From the NCBI GenBank assembly GCA_017509715.1, contig JAFWOU010000018.1:59400-123399 (forward strand): DNA of 64,000 nucleotides. The letters run 5' to 3'. Source of the stretch: Paludibacteraceae bacterium. Its GTDB lineage: Bacteria; Bacteroidota; Bacteroidia; Bacteroidales; Paludibacteraceae. The notes below the pieces were generated by a model. The model was not told the origin of the DNA, ran no database searches, and saw only the letters and a program-made list of their open reading frames with translations. The first letter of the stretch is position 1; every line of letters begins with the position of its first letter. The position numbers were made by a program, and so were the translations under genes. Shown piece by piece: positions 26,732 through 37,002 of this stretch.

Positions 26732-26764
26732 ACCCGTACGTGTTGCCCACGTGCGGGTATTTTT
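26732..26764 (+). terminator. Intrinsic terminator overlapping the next promoter
   Basis: Stem ACCCGTACGTG (26732-26742) / CACGTGCGGGT (26748-26758), loop TTGCC, then ATTTTT. The loop's TTG is the -33 of the following promoter. Confidence 0.85.
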
Positions 26765-26773
26765 GTACCTTTG
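26743..26773 (+). promoter_or_regulatory. Promoter of the giant secreted protein
   Basis: -33 TTG (26743-26745) in the terminator loop, 20 bp spacer made of the 3' arm and T-run, -7 TACCTTTG (26766-26773), 25 bp before the ATG. Confidence 0.8.
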
Positions 26774-26798
26774 CAAAATTTTTTACGAAAACTGGAAT

Positions 26799-29700
26799 AT
26801 GAATAAAGTCTATTATATACAATTTAAGGTACGAATTCAGTTGTTGATTTCGGTATTATTTGTCTCTGTAGGAATGTATGGCGCGGTGTACGATTTTACG
26901 CCGACGGATGGTGGTCAGGTGGTGAATCTAAAACCGGGCCAGAAGATTTTGCTTTCCACGTGGGTTGACGTAAATGGTGACGGCGATGAGGATGACGGTG
27001 AGGAATTTTTCGTGTGCCATTACCCGGGTTATACGAAGGGAAGTTATTTTGGTTACACGAACTGGGATAGTGATAAAGGTAACTTCCTTAAGTTGGTTCC
27101 GCAAGATGCTGCGGCAACGGAACCCGCGTCTCCTTCTATCTGGACGATAGACGAACCGGTGCCGTTCCGCAACAGTAGTTCAGGTGCTCTCTATCCAATA
27201 GATGGCATCGCCTATACGATGTGGAGTACCAACCCAGGAGGCGATTCCTATACCTTGCTTACGTCTTCCGGTAATCCCTATAAGTACCAAGGCGATTTGA
27301 CCAGAGAAAAGGATAATAAAAATATCTGTAACGCCGTCTTTGTCGTGCCGACGGACAGCTCAACCGTAACCACGTTTGACCCGAATAGAAGATTATACAC
27401 TCTGGAGGGCAGAACGGAAGATGCCCAAGGCCGATTCAATGGAGAGAAGGGTTATGGATTCTTAGATATGCCTTACCGCGAAGTGTATTGGCTGGATATC
27501 CCGCGAGGCAACGGCCCTTATTCTTACATCAATGCATCTTTGATTGGTTTCAATAAAAAACGAGATGAGACCATAACTTATAGCAGTGGTGATGGAACTG
27601 CTCGACCAGGTCAGGCATTGTATGCTTTTGGTAATAAAGATAAACACCATAACACCCCGCGTACGATTTTCCGTCTCTATATATTGGGTGAGACGACTAC
27701 TTCTTCGTGCCCGGATTCGTATTTCTTTGCATTTGATGAGCAGGATTATAAGCAATACAATAAAAACTTTGCTGTAACGCCCGCTACGTACACCACTAAG
27801 AAGAAGACCTATACCATCGACCGTCTGGTGTGCATGGAGCGTCTTGGAGAGACAAACTACTACATGACCGATTATATGAATGTGCCTGAACCCGATAATA
27901 CGTACTACTATGTGGGTTATCAGAACAAGTATTGCAGTACCACCACGGGGGACGCGTTTAATTCGCAGTTCAAGCAAATCGACAACTTGAAGCTCCAACA
28001 TATGGATAAGCCAGCTCCGCGAGGTGCTTTCGGACGTATGATCGTGGACACGACGCAGACGAGCAAGCAGAACCTCGGTGTGGAATTCCGTCCCGCGGGC
28101 GTGTTCCTCAAAGTGGACGCGGGTGGAGGCAGGTATCGTAACATCGAGTTGCACCCAGAGCCGGGAGATACGTCTTGGATATGTAACGAGATGTGGACGA
28201 TTACCGACGCATACACAGCGCTCAGAATCAAAGCGACGCTGTACTCCGGCTCGGAGTTCAGCGATGAAGACCCGGGAAGCGATATTCCGGAATGGAGTGA
28301 GTACGTCGTGGGAAACACGATACCTTTGGCAGGCGGCGGTGGTACGGTTATCGGAGACATGACCGGTTGGGCGCGCGTCTATACCAATAATAGTTCCAAG
28401 AACGGCGGTTTGGAGTTCGTACAGGCAGAGAAAGACAAGTATGTCCGCTACGATAACAACGGCCATTTCGGAGCAACGCTTCCGAATACACATGCCAAGG
28501 CAGGAGAGAAAACCGTAGTGCTGAGTGAACCGCGTTTGTTGGAAGGATATGAGTTCCTGGGTTGGTACACCTTAGCGGATACTACAGCAGGAGGTAGTTT
28601 TACAAAGTATCAACCGGGTGATGTGGTTAATTTGAGTGCCTTCGCCGGAGACTCCCTGATTCTCTATGCGCAAGCCAAATACAAGGGAAGTATTAGAGTG
28701 GCTATCTCGTTTATGCAGGACGGCGAACGCTATTTCCTGACCCACCCGAATGCGTCTGCTCCTCGTTTTGCGAGAGCGCGGCATTTCACGGATTGGACCG
28801 ATACCTACCAAGGTATGTCGGACGCTAATAATACCGACCCGCGTTTCCTCAGTACATATCTGATTATTGGTAAAAATACCATATGTAAGGAATGTGCAGA
28901 TGGTGAATATGTACTGGATCCGAGACGTGAGATGGTGCATGGCGCTGTCGATTCCGTTATGTTCTATGAGCATTTCGCGCCGGACAAGGATGAGTATATC
29001 GGTCTGTATTATACCGAGCCGAATACTATTCTGGCGAATACCTCGTGGGCAGGTCTTTTCAAATCGACTAAAGGCTGGCCGGATCCTATGTCGCCCTGTA
29101 TCGAGAATACCAAACTCTTCTCGACCCACTATCTGAGCGGATATGACGGTGACGTAGCTTCGATAGAAAAGAAAGAACGCTTAAATAGCAGCGAACCGTA
29201 TATCCAGTATAACACCTCCGACCGCTCGTTTAACGGTGTGTCTTCGGAAGCCGAAGGAACAAACTTCACCATTTCCGGTGTGGGCGTAGTAGATGAGCAT
29301 TACGTGGTTCTGCCCGATGCTTCCGTGGAATGGACGGACACGATTACGTTCGGTATTCATCAGGACGAGCATATAGAAAACCCGGTATGGTCCAAGCTCA
29401 TCGGCAAGCAACTGATGCTGCAGATGATGTTGGGCGACAAGATTACGTATTTCCATCCGAATGACGATAAGATCATTACCGAATATACGCAAATGCGTCT
29501 TAACAGCAACTACCGTTTGGATGAGACCTTTGAATATATCCGCGATGCGCGCGTAGAGTCGTTAGGAACAGTGAGCGACGAGGATAAACCGAACATGAAC
29601 GACCGCTTGGAGAAGAACTATTTCGGACGCCTCATCACCAGCGGTTTGAATACACCGGTGGTGGATGTACAATATAATGGCAAATATATCGATATTATCG

Positions 29701-32700
29701 ACACCATCCGTATCACTCTCCGCCCCTTAGGTCCCAATAAAATCAAAGAGTACTACGGTCGTTGGAAAGAGGGTGCGCCGGGACTGCATATCCGTCCCGA
29801 CGGTTCGCGTTACCGCGACATCATCGTCCGTACCAAGACGGTGCATTACAGCGAACCGGAGGAGAGACTGGTGCTCTCTCCGGAAGTTCCTGCCTATATG
29901 CTCAGCCCGCTGAAGGATGCCGAGAAGATACTGAGTTTTACCCTCGCGAAGGAGCGATTCCGCCAATTGTTGGATACAGAGGGTCATGTGCTTGAGGAGG
30001 AAATATTGTCCTCCGTGGATTACACTTCGGCATTGCGCATTAACACCAACCAGTGTACGTTTACGACCACCGCTGGTGTTTCTTCAACCTATTTTAATAA
30101 AGATGACTCAAAAATATTGAATGATCACGTAGCGTTGATTACAAAGGCGAATAATGAATCAGGTCCGAATCATGATACGCTGCTCGTCAACACCGAGGTT
30201 ACGATCGATGCTGTTACTTATCCGGTTAGCTGTCAAGTACCTTTGGTACAAACGACCTTGGAGAGCGAGGAGTTGATTTGGTCTGCGGTAGTGAACGGGA
30301 ACCGCTATTTCATCATGGCGGGCTCCGGCGGATTCATCTTCCGTCAGTATGAGCTCAAAGGTGGTACCGGCGGTGTCGGCGGTACGCTCTACAAGAAAGA
30401 GGATGGTAAGACCCAGTTGGTGAAAGGTTCTGCCAATGCAGCGAATAGCGACACCAAGTATATCACGCCGTGGAAATACAATTACGTGGACCAAGATCTT
30501 CAGCAACTTACGCTGGAGACGGAGTATGGTGTGAATCAGAAATTCGTAATTAACGAATCTACTCCGGGTTTGCTGCCAAAGGGTGATTCTAAGACAGCAG
30601 CTACGCTGACGTATGAGTATGTGAATATATATGTAAATGACAATGAGAATTTTGAGGAACAGGTTAAACTGAAGTACGGCAATGACAAGTGGCTCAAGCT
30701 GACCGTAACAGAAGGCGTTCCTTCGCTCACTTTGGTTAACGATGATGACGATGCGACAGTCTTCTCCTGGACCTATCTGGAGCATGAGTATGAACTCCTG
30801 AATAATGGAGCCTATCCGAACAAGCCTCAACTGGAGTTCGGTTATAACATTACGACCGGAGCTTCCGTTCAAACGCGCTACAAGGCATACCGTATCTATT
30901 CGATGCTGCTCAACAACACCATCACCTACTGCGGTCGAGAGGATGAGGCAGATATCGCAGATCTTGTCAGCGCAGTAGGAGATTGGAAGACGAACTATAC
31001 GATTGATATTATACGCGATGCGCGTGATTTCGATGGCGACGATCCGGTAAGTAGCGGTTTGACCAGATCGACTAATGCCGGAACCCTGACTACGACCGTT
31101 ACGCCTTCCGGCGACAGTCCTACGGATATTCAATTCGGCGGCAAATATGTGAATATCGTTGATACCCTCGATGTGCGGATCTCGCTGCAAGACGGAGCAC
31201 CGGACTATCGTTTTGCGGACAAATGGAGCAGCTTTAAGTCTGTCGAGGATGCGCATCTCAAGATACCGCTTATCCGTAAGACGTATCACACTGCGCCATA
31301 CGACTCGCTGATATGTACGGTAGAAAACGATGAATATACGTATGTCTTCCCGCCGGTAGTTTCAGCGGAGGCGAAGACAAATACCCATACCTTTGTCTTC
31401 GGTACGGATCACCGCCAAGGAACGAACGTTCTGGATGTAGATAACCGAGTGATCTCTTATGAAGGAGGTGCACATGATCACATCGATGATATGGACTTTA
31501 CCAATCCGGCTCTAACAGAGATCCGTTTGATCGAAGATAACGGTAGTACACCTGATTGGTGTGAGATAAGCGATATAGGTAAGCATTCGATTACTGTCCT
31601 TTGTAAAGGAAACGGTATCCGTTCACCGCGTTCGGCCAACATTTTGTTGGCTTATGCGATGTATATAGAAGGAAGATGGCGGTATATGAATTTCCGCGTC
31701 CAAGTTGCGCAGTCCAGCCGCTTCCAATTTGAAGGCAACCAACACCTTGTACACTCGAAAGGTGCATCCGGTGATGATTTGAAGGATGGTGTACAACAAG
31801 TACATGAGAATAGGACGATACTCTATTATTACAACCCGTCCAACGTAGCGCAATCTACCGACCAGCGTGTGGAGCTGCCTATTCGTGAGCGTAACTTCTA
31901 CGGGTGGTGGCGTTGGTATTCGCTACAGCCGGGCGAAGAAGATATGGATATCCCTGCGGAGAGATGGCAGACAGCACCCACCAATACCGGTGGTAAATGG
32001 AATTTCCCGTTCCGCGTCATCGGAGGTAAGGTGCCTGACCCCGACGATCCGGAGAGTGATTCGATCCTTGTGACGCAGGGACGCTATACCGTCTTCCATG
32101 TGCCTTCGCAGGACTATGGCGCCCGTAAGGATCCTCCATCCAAGGCGCCGATGGTCTATCCGCCGACGAACAAAGATACCGTCACCTACGCGGTTGATCT
32201 AAGTGTGTATTACGACAACCTGCCGCTCTCTATGAAGAATGTCAACCAAGTAGATATGGCAGCCATGGATACCTTGCATGAGATCATCGAGCCGACGCTC
32301 TCGATCCGCGAGATATTCGAATTACACCCCTGGACCGAGATGGCGGAAATCATGGAGGGCTACAAAGATACGATATCCTCCGAATATCGAAACCAGCGGT
32401 ACTTGGAGGATCATGTGGTCCGTGCACCAATAGGCAATCGTCTGCTTTTGAGGACAGAGCAACGTTATAATTACGACAATATCAAGAAAGGTCTACATTC
32501 TGAGTCCCTTTTGGGCTACTATATGCGCGATGACAACTGGTCCACGGCCGGATGGGATGACGCCCGTAAGGACTCAATGATCTGGTGCGGCGGCTGGGAT
32601 GCCAATTGCAAATGGTACACCTATAACCCCAAGGAGAAAACCTATACTGAATGTACGCATAAAGTCACAGAGGCAAATGACTTCCTGGACGTGCCTGCAC

Positions 32701-35441
32701 ACGGTAGTCTTTCTGCCGGACAGGTAGCCGATACAATAATATATTGTTTGCGCGCACGAAGCCAGAAGACGCTGACTGCCGGTACAGTTGGGGATCCCGA
32801 TACTGTACCTGTGCCGGGTGACTATTGGTTCAATATCTGCCGTTACACGATTATTTACCATCGTCAAGAGCGTTTTGGTCCGAAATTGGAGGAGAAAATA
32901 GACGGTGTAGATAAAGCCATCATCACCAATAACGAGATAGAGGAACACTTTGACGTAATGCAACGCTTGAATTTCGACTACAACAAACCCGGTACGGAAT
33001 ATACGGTCTATCCGCATCCTCTTCCTTGGGCGGATGCTTCCTACGGCTTTGCATATCCGAAGACGGCATCCTTGCCCGACAACCGTCCGCATAATAAGGG
33101 CGGCTTGGAGAACTTGGCGAACATGGGTGAGTACAACCTCATCAACCGTATTCCCGACTTTGGTTCCTATTGGCATAAGATGGAGCAGCATGGCGGTGCC
33201 GAAAAAGGATATATGATCTTCTGCGACGGTATGTCGTCCGCGGGTCAGGTAGCAGCGCTGCACCTCGATACCACCCTCTGCGAAGGACAGAAGATGTACT
33301 TCTCCGCCTTCGTTGGAAATCCCGGCAACGAAACCGGCAAGACTTGCCCGAACTTCACGTTCTCCGTACAAGGTTCGGAGAATGACAGGGTTTGGGAGGA
33401 TATCACTACGTATATGACCGGCGATCTGCCTCAATCGGATAAATGGTACCAGATCTATTTCCCGATAGAGCAGAATAAGCAATATTCGCATTTCCGCGTG
33501 CGGGTATATAATATGGCGGCAAACGATGACGGAAATGACTTCATCATCGACGACATGTGCATCTTCGCTACCAAACCGCCGTTGATGGTATATCAAGCGA
33601 ACACGACCTGTAAGAACGAGAACGAAAGCGACTCGCTCACCCATATCGTGCTCCGCGTGGATTATCAGGGCTTCACCGACGACGCTTATAAAGCGGATGA
33701 TGAGTTTTACACCATTGAGGAGATAAGCAGAGACAGCGTCTATAGTTTCTTGTCCCTGGAGGACGGATATGACAATGAAGACATCAAGGGAGATACCGTC
33801 TATGGAAGGATTAACTTGCCGAATCGCACCTACACACCGGGCGAAGATAATGACTCTGTCTTCGCGAACCTCAAGAATCTGGTGAGCTTGTTCGAGACCA
33901 CGTTGGAAGCGCATGAGGCACATGTGAAAGATCCTTCCAAACCGGATGCAGTTGTCTTCCGTAAGGGATATGTCTTCGAGCATCTCGATGACTCCATCCG
34001 TCCGGTATTCTATGTGATCCATTCGGCGAAGATGTCCTCGCATAGTACGTACATCGTACACATGGCGGGTTCATACAATGAATTGCTCTCAAGCCAGTGT
34101 GGCTTGACGCGTAAGTTGAAAGTGCGTAACCGAATGATCCTCACCCTCAACGGCGATGAGCAACCGGAGAAAGAGGTAGCAGCGATGTGCTCCAATTCCT
34201 TATACGATGTCTCGCTGCATGTCAAGGGAACGCTGCTCCTCGATAACTTAGCGCCGGTAGAAGTGACCGGTTCATGTTACAACGACTGGTTGCTGCACGG
34301 CGACACCACGAAGGCAACCAGTGCAATAACCTATGGCTACAAATACGAAGATATTGATAAAGTAATCCGTGATATTCTCCGCGCAGACGGGCAGTACGGA
34401 GGCGAAGATAATGCCAACCAGTTTGCTCGTGCGCTGGTAGAAGTGGACAGCGCAGAGATGGCGCGCATACAAGTAGCAAACGGAGTTGATCTCTCTGACG
34501 ATGATCTGAAACCCTATACCATTCTCAAGGATTTGGTGAATAGAGGCTTCCTAACGCTTTATCAGACAAACGTAACGGTTCTCACGCCGACGAACGATTC
34601 TGTCAAATACACGATCTTCCCTATTCCGGGTTCGGGCTCCGAAGTGCTGCAAGATATGAATATCGATGTGTGTCCGACGCCGGTACATATAGCGCTCAAA
34701 TCCAGTATAGGTGGCGGAGTGCCGTTGATCATCGGCGGTCTGAACCGTTCCGAAGAAGAGTCGCAGTACCCGATTGTTGTTCTTGCCGATGCAGTACATG
34801 CGAATGAAGAATTGGATATACCGATAGACTCGCTGATGATGCAGCCGGGAGGTGGTGCTCCAGAGGTAGCGCTAAAGCAAATACACTTAATGTCCACCAA
34901 TGATCCTGAGTTCCGCGAGGGTGTGGACAATATCTTACTCGCACCGGATAGAACGTGGGATCTGGAAAGCGGCGAAAATGATGGTTATTATACCAACGGC
35001 AATGATACATTGGTTGTTGTGCCCGCTTCGGAGTCGAACTACCGTATGCGCGGGGGGTACAGTTATACCTTTGGTATTGAGATGATGACGCACGTGGGTG
35101 ATGCCGGCTGGGAAGCGTCAAGCGGCGACAGTTGTCCTGTAGGAACGATCCCGTTCACGATAAGCGTTGTGCCGGATTACCTGCGATGGGATCCGCAAAC
35201 TTCGGATAGCCGTTGGAACAATCCCGATAACTGGATCGGTATTGACCAGCACAACACGCTGATCCATGAGGAAGCGCGTTTCGCTCCGCTGTCCACAACA
35301 CATGTGCTTATCCCGCCGATGACGGACGGTAGGCCTTATCCGGTATGCCGGCGACCATCACCTCCGAGGACTCGATCCAAATGGTGGGATTCCAGTACAA
35401 CAGGTGCAAATCGATCCGTTTCCTGCCGGGCGGAGCGCTGA
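26799..35441 (+). CDS. Giant secreted surface protein, first part (frame breaks near 35345)
   Basis: 2,880 codons from the ATG just after the promoter; a start 120 bp earlier would include the terminator and is rejected. A hydrophobic signal segment (QLLISVLFVSVGMYGAVY) is followed by a mosaic of beta-rich extracellular sequence. An InlB/Listeria-Bacteroides-type repeat is visible near residue 580 (GYEFLGWYTLAD). Two internally similar regions share RDAR, GKYIDIIDTIRI/GKYVNIVDTLDV and KTVHYSEP/KTYHTAP blocks (about 920-1060 and 1400-1510), pointing to internal duplication. The last 23 codons (from CRRPSPPRT) look like out-of-frame reading: the true continuation is in the next entry. Likely an adhesin or large cell-surface protein; function not known. 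Confidence 0.8.
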   Translation: MNKVYYIQFKVRIQLLISVLFVSVGMYGAVYDFTPTDGGQVVNLKPGQKILLSTWVDVNGDGDEDDGEEFFVCHYPGYTKGSYFGYTNWDSDKGNFLKLVPQDAAATEPASPSIWTIDEPVPFRNSSSGALYPIDGIAYTMWSTNPGGDSYTLLTSSGNPYKYQGDLTREKDNKNICNAVFVVPTDSSTVTTFDPNRRLYTLEGRTEDAQGRFNGEKGYGFLDMPYREVYWLDIPRGNGPYSYINASLIGFNKKRDETITYSSGDGTARPGQALYAFGNKDKHHNTPRTIFRLYILGETTTSSCPDSYFFAFDEQDYKQYNKNFAVTPATYTTKKKTYTIDRLVCMERLGETNYYMTDYMNVPEPDNTYYYVGYQNKYCSTTTGDAFNSQFKQIDNLKLQHMDKPAPRGAFGRMIVDTTQTSKQNLGVEFRPAGVFLKVDAGGGRYRNIELHPEPGDTSWICNEMWTITDAYTALRIKATLYSGSEFSDEDPGSDIPEWSEYVVGNTIPLAGGGGTVIGDMTGWARVYTNNSSKNGGLEFVQAEKDKYVRYDNNGHFGATLPNTHAKAGEKTVVLSEPRLLEGYEFLGWYTLADTTAGGSFTKYQPGDVVNLSAFAGDSLILYAQAKYKGSIRVAISFMQDGERYFLTHPNASAPRFARARHFTDWTDTYQGMSDANNTDPRFLSTYLIIGKNTICKECADGEYVLDPRREMVHGAVDSVMFYEHFAPDKDEYIGLYYTEPNTILANTSWAGLFKSTKGWPDPMSPCIENTKLFSTHYLSGYDGDVASIEKKERLNSSEPYIQYNTSDRSFNGVSSEAEGTNFTISGVGVVDEHYVVLPDASVEWTDTITFGIHQDEHIENPVWSKLIGKQLMLQMMLGDKITYFHPNDDKIITEYTQMRLNSNYRLDETFEYIRDARVESLGTVSDEDKPNMNDRLEKNYFGRLITSGLNTPVVDVQYNGKYIDIIDTIRITLRPLGPNKIKEYYGRWKEGAPGLHIRPDGSRYRDIIVRTKTVHYSEPEERLVLSPEVPAYMLSPLKDAEKILSFTLAKERFRQLLDTEGHVLEEEILSSVDYTSALRINTNQCTFTTTAGVSSTYFNKDDSKILNDHVALITKANNESGPNHDTLLVNTEVTIDAVTYPVSCQVPLVQTTLESEELIWSAVVNGNRYFIMAGSGGFIFRQYELKGGTGGVGGTLYKKEDGKTQLVKGSANAANSDTKYITPWKYNYVDQDLQQLTLETEYGVNQKFVINESTPGLLPKGDSKTAATLTYEYVNIYVNDNENFEEQVKLKYGNDKWLKLTVTEGVPSLTLVNDDDDATVFSWTYLEHEYELLNNGAYPNKPQLEFGYNITTGASVQTRYKAYRIYSMLLNNTITYCGREDEADIADLVSAVGDWKTNYTIDIIRDARDFDGDDPVSSGLTRSTNAGTLTTTVTPSGDSPTDIQFGGKYVNIVDTLDVRISLQDGAPDYRFADKWSSFKSVEDAHLKIPLIRKTYHTAPYDSLICTVENDEYTYVFPPVVSAEAKTNTHTFVFGTDHRQGTNVLDVDNRVISYEGGAHDHIDDMDFTNPALTEIRLIEDNGSTPDWCEISDIGKHSITVLCKGNGIRSPRSANILLAYAMYIEGRWRYMNFRVQVAQSSRFQFEGNQHLVHSKGASGDDLKDGVQQVHENRTILYYYNPSNVAQSTDQRVELPIRERNFYGWWRWYSLQPGEEDMDIPAERWQTAPTNTGGKWNFPFRVIGGKVPDPDDPESDSILVTQGRYTVFHVPSQDYGARKDPPSKAPMVYPPTNKDTVTYAVDLSVYYDNLPLSMKNVNQVDMAAMDTLHEIIEPTLSIREIFELHPWTEMAEIMEGYKDTISSEYRNQRYLEDHVVRAPIGNRLLLRTEQRYNYDNIKKGLHSESLLGYYMRDDNWSTAGWDDARKDSMIWCGGWDANCKWYTYNPKEKTYTECTHKVTEANDFLDVPAHGSLSAGQVADTIIYCLRARSQKTLTAGTVGDPDTVPVPGDYWFNICRYTIIYHRQERFGPKLEEKIDGVDKAIITNNEIEEHFDVMQRLNFDYNKPGTEYTVYPHPLPWADASYGFAYPKTASLPDNRPHNKGGLENLANMGEYNLINRIPDFGSYWHKMEQHGGAEKGYMIFCDGMSSAGQVAALHLDTTLCEGQKMYFSAFVGNPGNETGKTCPNFTFSVQGSENDRVWEDITTYMTGDLPQSDKWYQIYFPIEQNKQYSHFRVRVYNMAANDDGNDFIIDDMCIFATKPPLMVYQANTTCKNENESDSLTHIVLRVDYQGFTDDAYKADDEFYTIEEISRDSVYSFLSLEDGYDNEDIKGDTVYGRINLPNRTYTPGEDNDSVFANLKNLVSLFETTLEAHEAHVKDPSKPDAVVFRKGYVFEHLDDSIRPVFYVIHSAKMSSHSTYIVHMAGSYNELLSSQCGLTRKLKVRNRMILTLNGDEQPEKEVAAMCSNSLYDVSLHVKGTLLLDNLAPVEVTGSCYNDWLLHGDTTKATSAITYGYKYEDIDKVIRDILRADGQYGGEDNANQFARALVEVDSAEMARIQVANGVDLSDDDLKPYTILKDLVNRGFLTLYQTNVTVLTPTNDSVKYTIFPIPGSGSEVLQDMNIDVCPTPVHIALKSSIGGGVPLIIGGLNRSEEESQYPIVVLADAVHANEELDIPIDSLMMQPGGGAPEVALKQIHLMSTNDPEFREGVDNILLAPDRTWDLESGENDGYYTNGNDTLVVVPASESNYRMRGGYSYTFGIEMMTHVGDAGWEASSGDSCPVGTIPFTISVVPDYLRWDPQTSDSRWNNPDNWIGIDQHNTLIHEEARFAPLSTTHVLIPPMTDGRPYPVCRRPSPPRTRSKWWDSSTTGANRSVSCRAER

Positions 35442-36973
35442 GCCAGCAGCAGCGTCTGGAATACGACAGCGTGATCGCCGATCTGAGTGCGCCGCATAAC
35501 AAATGGGCATTCCGCTCCACACCGGTCGAAGGCTTGTTGACCGGCGATCTATACATGTCGAATGCCGATCTGAGTGATGAAACGCCGTTGTGGGAGGTAG
35601 GCTCCTTCGATGCTGCCGGACGTAATTATACTACCGGTAATGCCTCCTTCTGGGTATCCCTCTATAGCCGCGATGCAATCCATCAGAATAATGGTCCGGA
35701 GAGAGATACTATCGCTACCGAGGCCGCGACTTGGTCCAAAGTAACCAACGCCCTTACGCTTCCGCTCCAGCCGGCACAAGGATGGGCTATGTTCACCTAT
35801 ACGGCATCGGAAAGGGATGCGGATGTACGTCTGCCCAAGAACGACGATATCTATTATTATTACACGCGTTCGGGCGATAAAGTGTGGAGTTTGTACGAGT
35901 CGGGACTTCGTGCAGAGCGAACCAAAAATGCCGGTAGTGCTGATAAAGTCGGTAAGATGGCGTTCTATCCGGGCAGATTGGTTACAAGCCAGAGTTATAC
36001 CCTCACCAATGGTACGGCCGCGACCTCATTCGTCTTCGGTAACCCGACCATGGGCTATATCGATATCTGGGGCTTCATCTCCGATAACTCTTCCGTGCTC
36101 GAGAACGAAATCGGTTATATGAATGCTTCCGGCAATTATCTGACGATTACCAAGGACGCCCTTATGGAATCCGATGCCATCACTTCGTTGACCCGCTACC
36201 TGCCGCCGATGCATGCCATCGTGCTCAAGCTCAAGGAAGGAGAAGCTGCTGCTACATCACTCGAGGTAACCCTCAACACCAACCGTATCGTCACCGACGC
36301 GAGCCAGATTATCCGGCCTTTGCCTGCATCCGCGCCAATGCGCCAACTGCCAACGACTAATGACCAACGACCAATAGCAAAAGGTATCATGACCGTTACG
36401 GCCGTTAACCCCGCTTCCAAGCGTTGCACCTCGCGTCTGTTGCTCGGACAGGGATTCAACGATGCCATCATCCGGGGAGAGGACGCTACGCTGACAACTA
36501 TCAATATTGATAACTATACCGCCACCTCTGCGCCGGCTACGCCGTTTAATATATACGCCGTGGAAGGCAACAGCGGACTCAGTATTGACCTGCGTGACGT
36601 CATCGTCAATGTGCCCATCTCCTTCTATAATAGTGACCTGCCATTTGAACCGATTTCCTATCTCTGGTTCACCGGCGTCAATAATATAGATGGCGAACTC
36701 GTGCTCTATGACGCGCTGACCGATACCGAACGACCCATCCTCGACGGTATTTGTCTGGAGATCGAAACACCCGAAGTCAGCCATCAGACGCGTTACTTTA
36801 TCCGACGTCGCGGCTTCAACCCCGGCAACACAGACGATGACCCGATAGCCACCGACGCGGGCTCCGTAACCGGTAACCCGTCGCCCGTAACCTATAAACT
36901 AATCAAGGACGGTCACGTCTTCATCCTGCGCGACGGACATGTATATACGGTCTTTGGTCAAAAAATCAGATAA
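35345..36973 (+). CDS. Giant secreted surface protein, C-terminal part in -1 frame
   Basis: 542 codons. The sequence from ITSEDSIQMVGFQYNRCKSI onward continues the beta-rich style of the upstream protein, and the junction reads naturally as DGRPYPV then MPATITSEDS, so this is taken as the displaced end of the same protein (about 3,390 residues together). A single missing base in the window sequence or a real mutation would explain it; no slippery heptamer is seen. Contains a PLPASAPMRQLPTTNDQRP segment at a repeat (36347-36380) and SVTGNPSPVTYK at a heptamer repeat (36866-36893). Ends with the tag LIKDGHVFILRDGHVYTVFG, shared with two fructan-locus proteins. Confidence 0.75.
   Translation: MPATITSEDSIQMVGFQYNRCKSIRFLPGGALSQQQRLEYDSVIADLSAPHNKWAFRSTPVEGLLTGDLYMSNADLSDETPLWEVGSFDAAGRNYTTGNASFWVSLYSRDAIHQNNGPERDTIATEAATWSKVTNALTLPLQPAQGWAMFTYTASERDADVRLPKNDDIYYYYTRSGDKVWSLYESGLRAERTKNAGSADKVGKMAFYPGRLVTSQSYTLTNGTAATSFVFGNPTMGYIDIWGFISDNSSVLENEIGYMNASGNYLTITKDALMESDAITSLTRYLPPMHAIVLKLKEGEAAATSLEVTLNTNRIVTDASQIIRPLPASAPMRQLPTTNDQRPIAKGIMTVTAVNPASKRCTSRLLLGQGFNDAIIRGEDATLTTINIDNYTATSAPATPFNIYAVEGNSGLSIDLRDVIVNVPISFYNSDLPFEPISYLWFTGVNNIDGELVLYDALTDTERPILDGICLEIETPEVSHQTRYFIRRRGFNPGNTDDDPIATDAGSVTGNPSPVTYKLIKDGHVFILRDGHVYTVFGQKIR
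36347..36380 (+). repeat. In-gene repeat, ACGACCAA family
   Basis: CCAACGACTAATGACCAACG units, in frame (LPTTNDQRP) in the giant protein's C-terminal part. Confidence 0.75.
36866..36893 (+). repeat. In-gene heptamer repeat, CCGTAAC family
   Basis: GTAACCGGTAACCCGTCGCC; encodes VTGNPSPVT just before the C-terminal tag. Confidence 0.8.
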
Positions 36974-37002
36974 GAAGGGAATGAAAAATGGGAATTGAGA
37001 AA

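Noticed and set aside
26679..26798. Longer N-terminus for the giant protein
   Set aside because: Would be transcribed through the terminator and promoter; the ATG at 26799 starts a signal sequence.
32574..34061. 495-codon antisense frame in the giant protein gene
   Set aside because: No signal, no motif, inside a continuous sense gene; shadow reading.
35330..35350. Programmed -1 frameshift in the giant protein gene
   Set aside because: No X-XXY-YYZ slippery heptamer at the junction; error or mutation is simpler.
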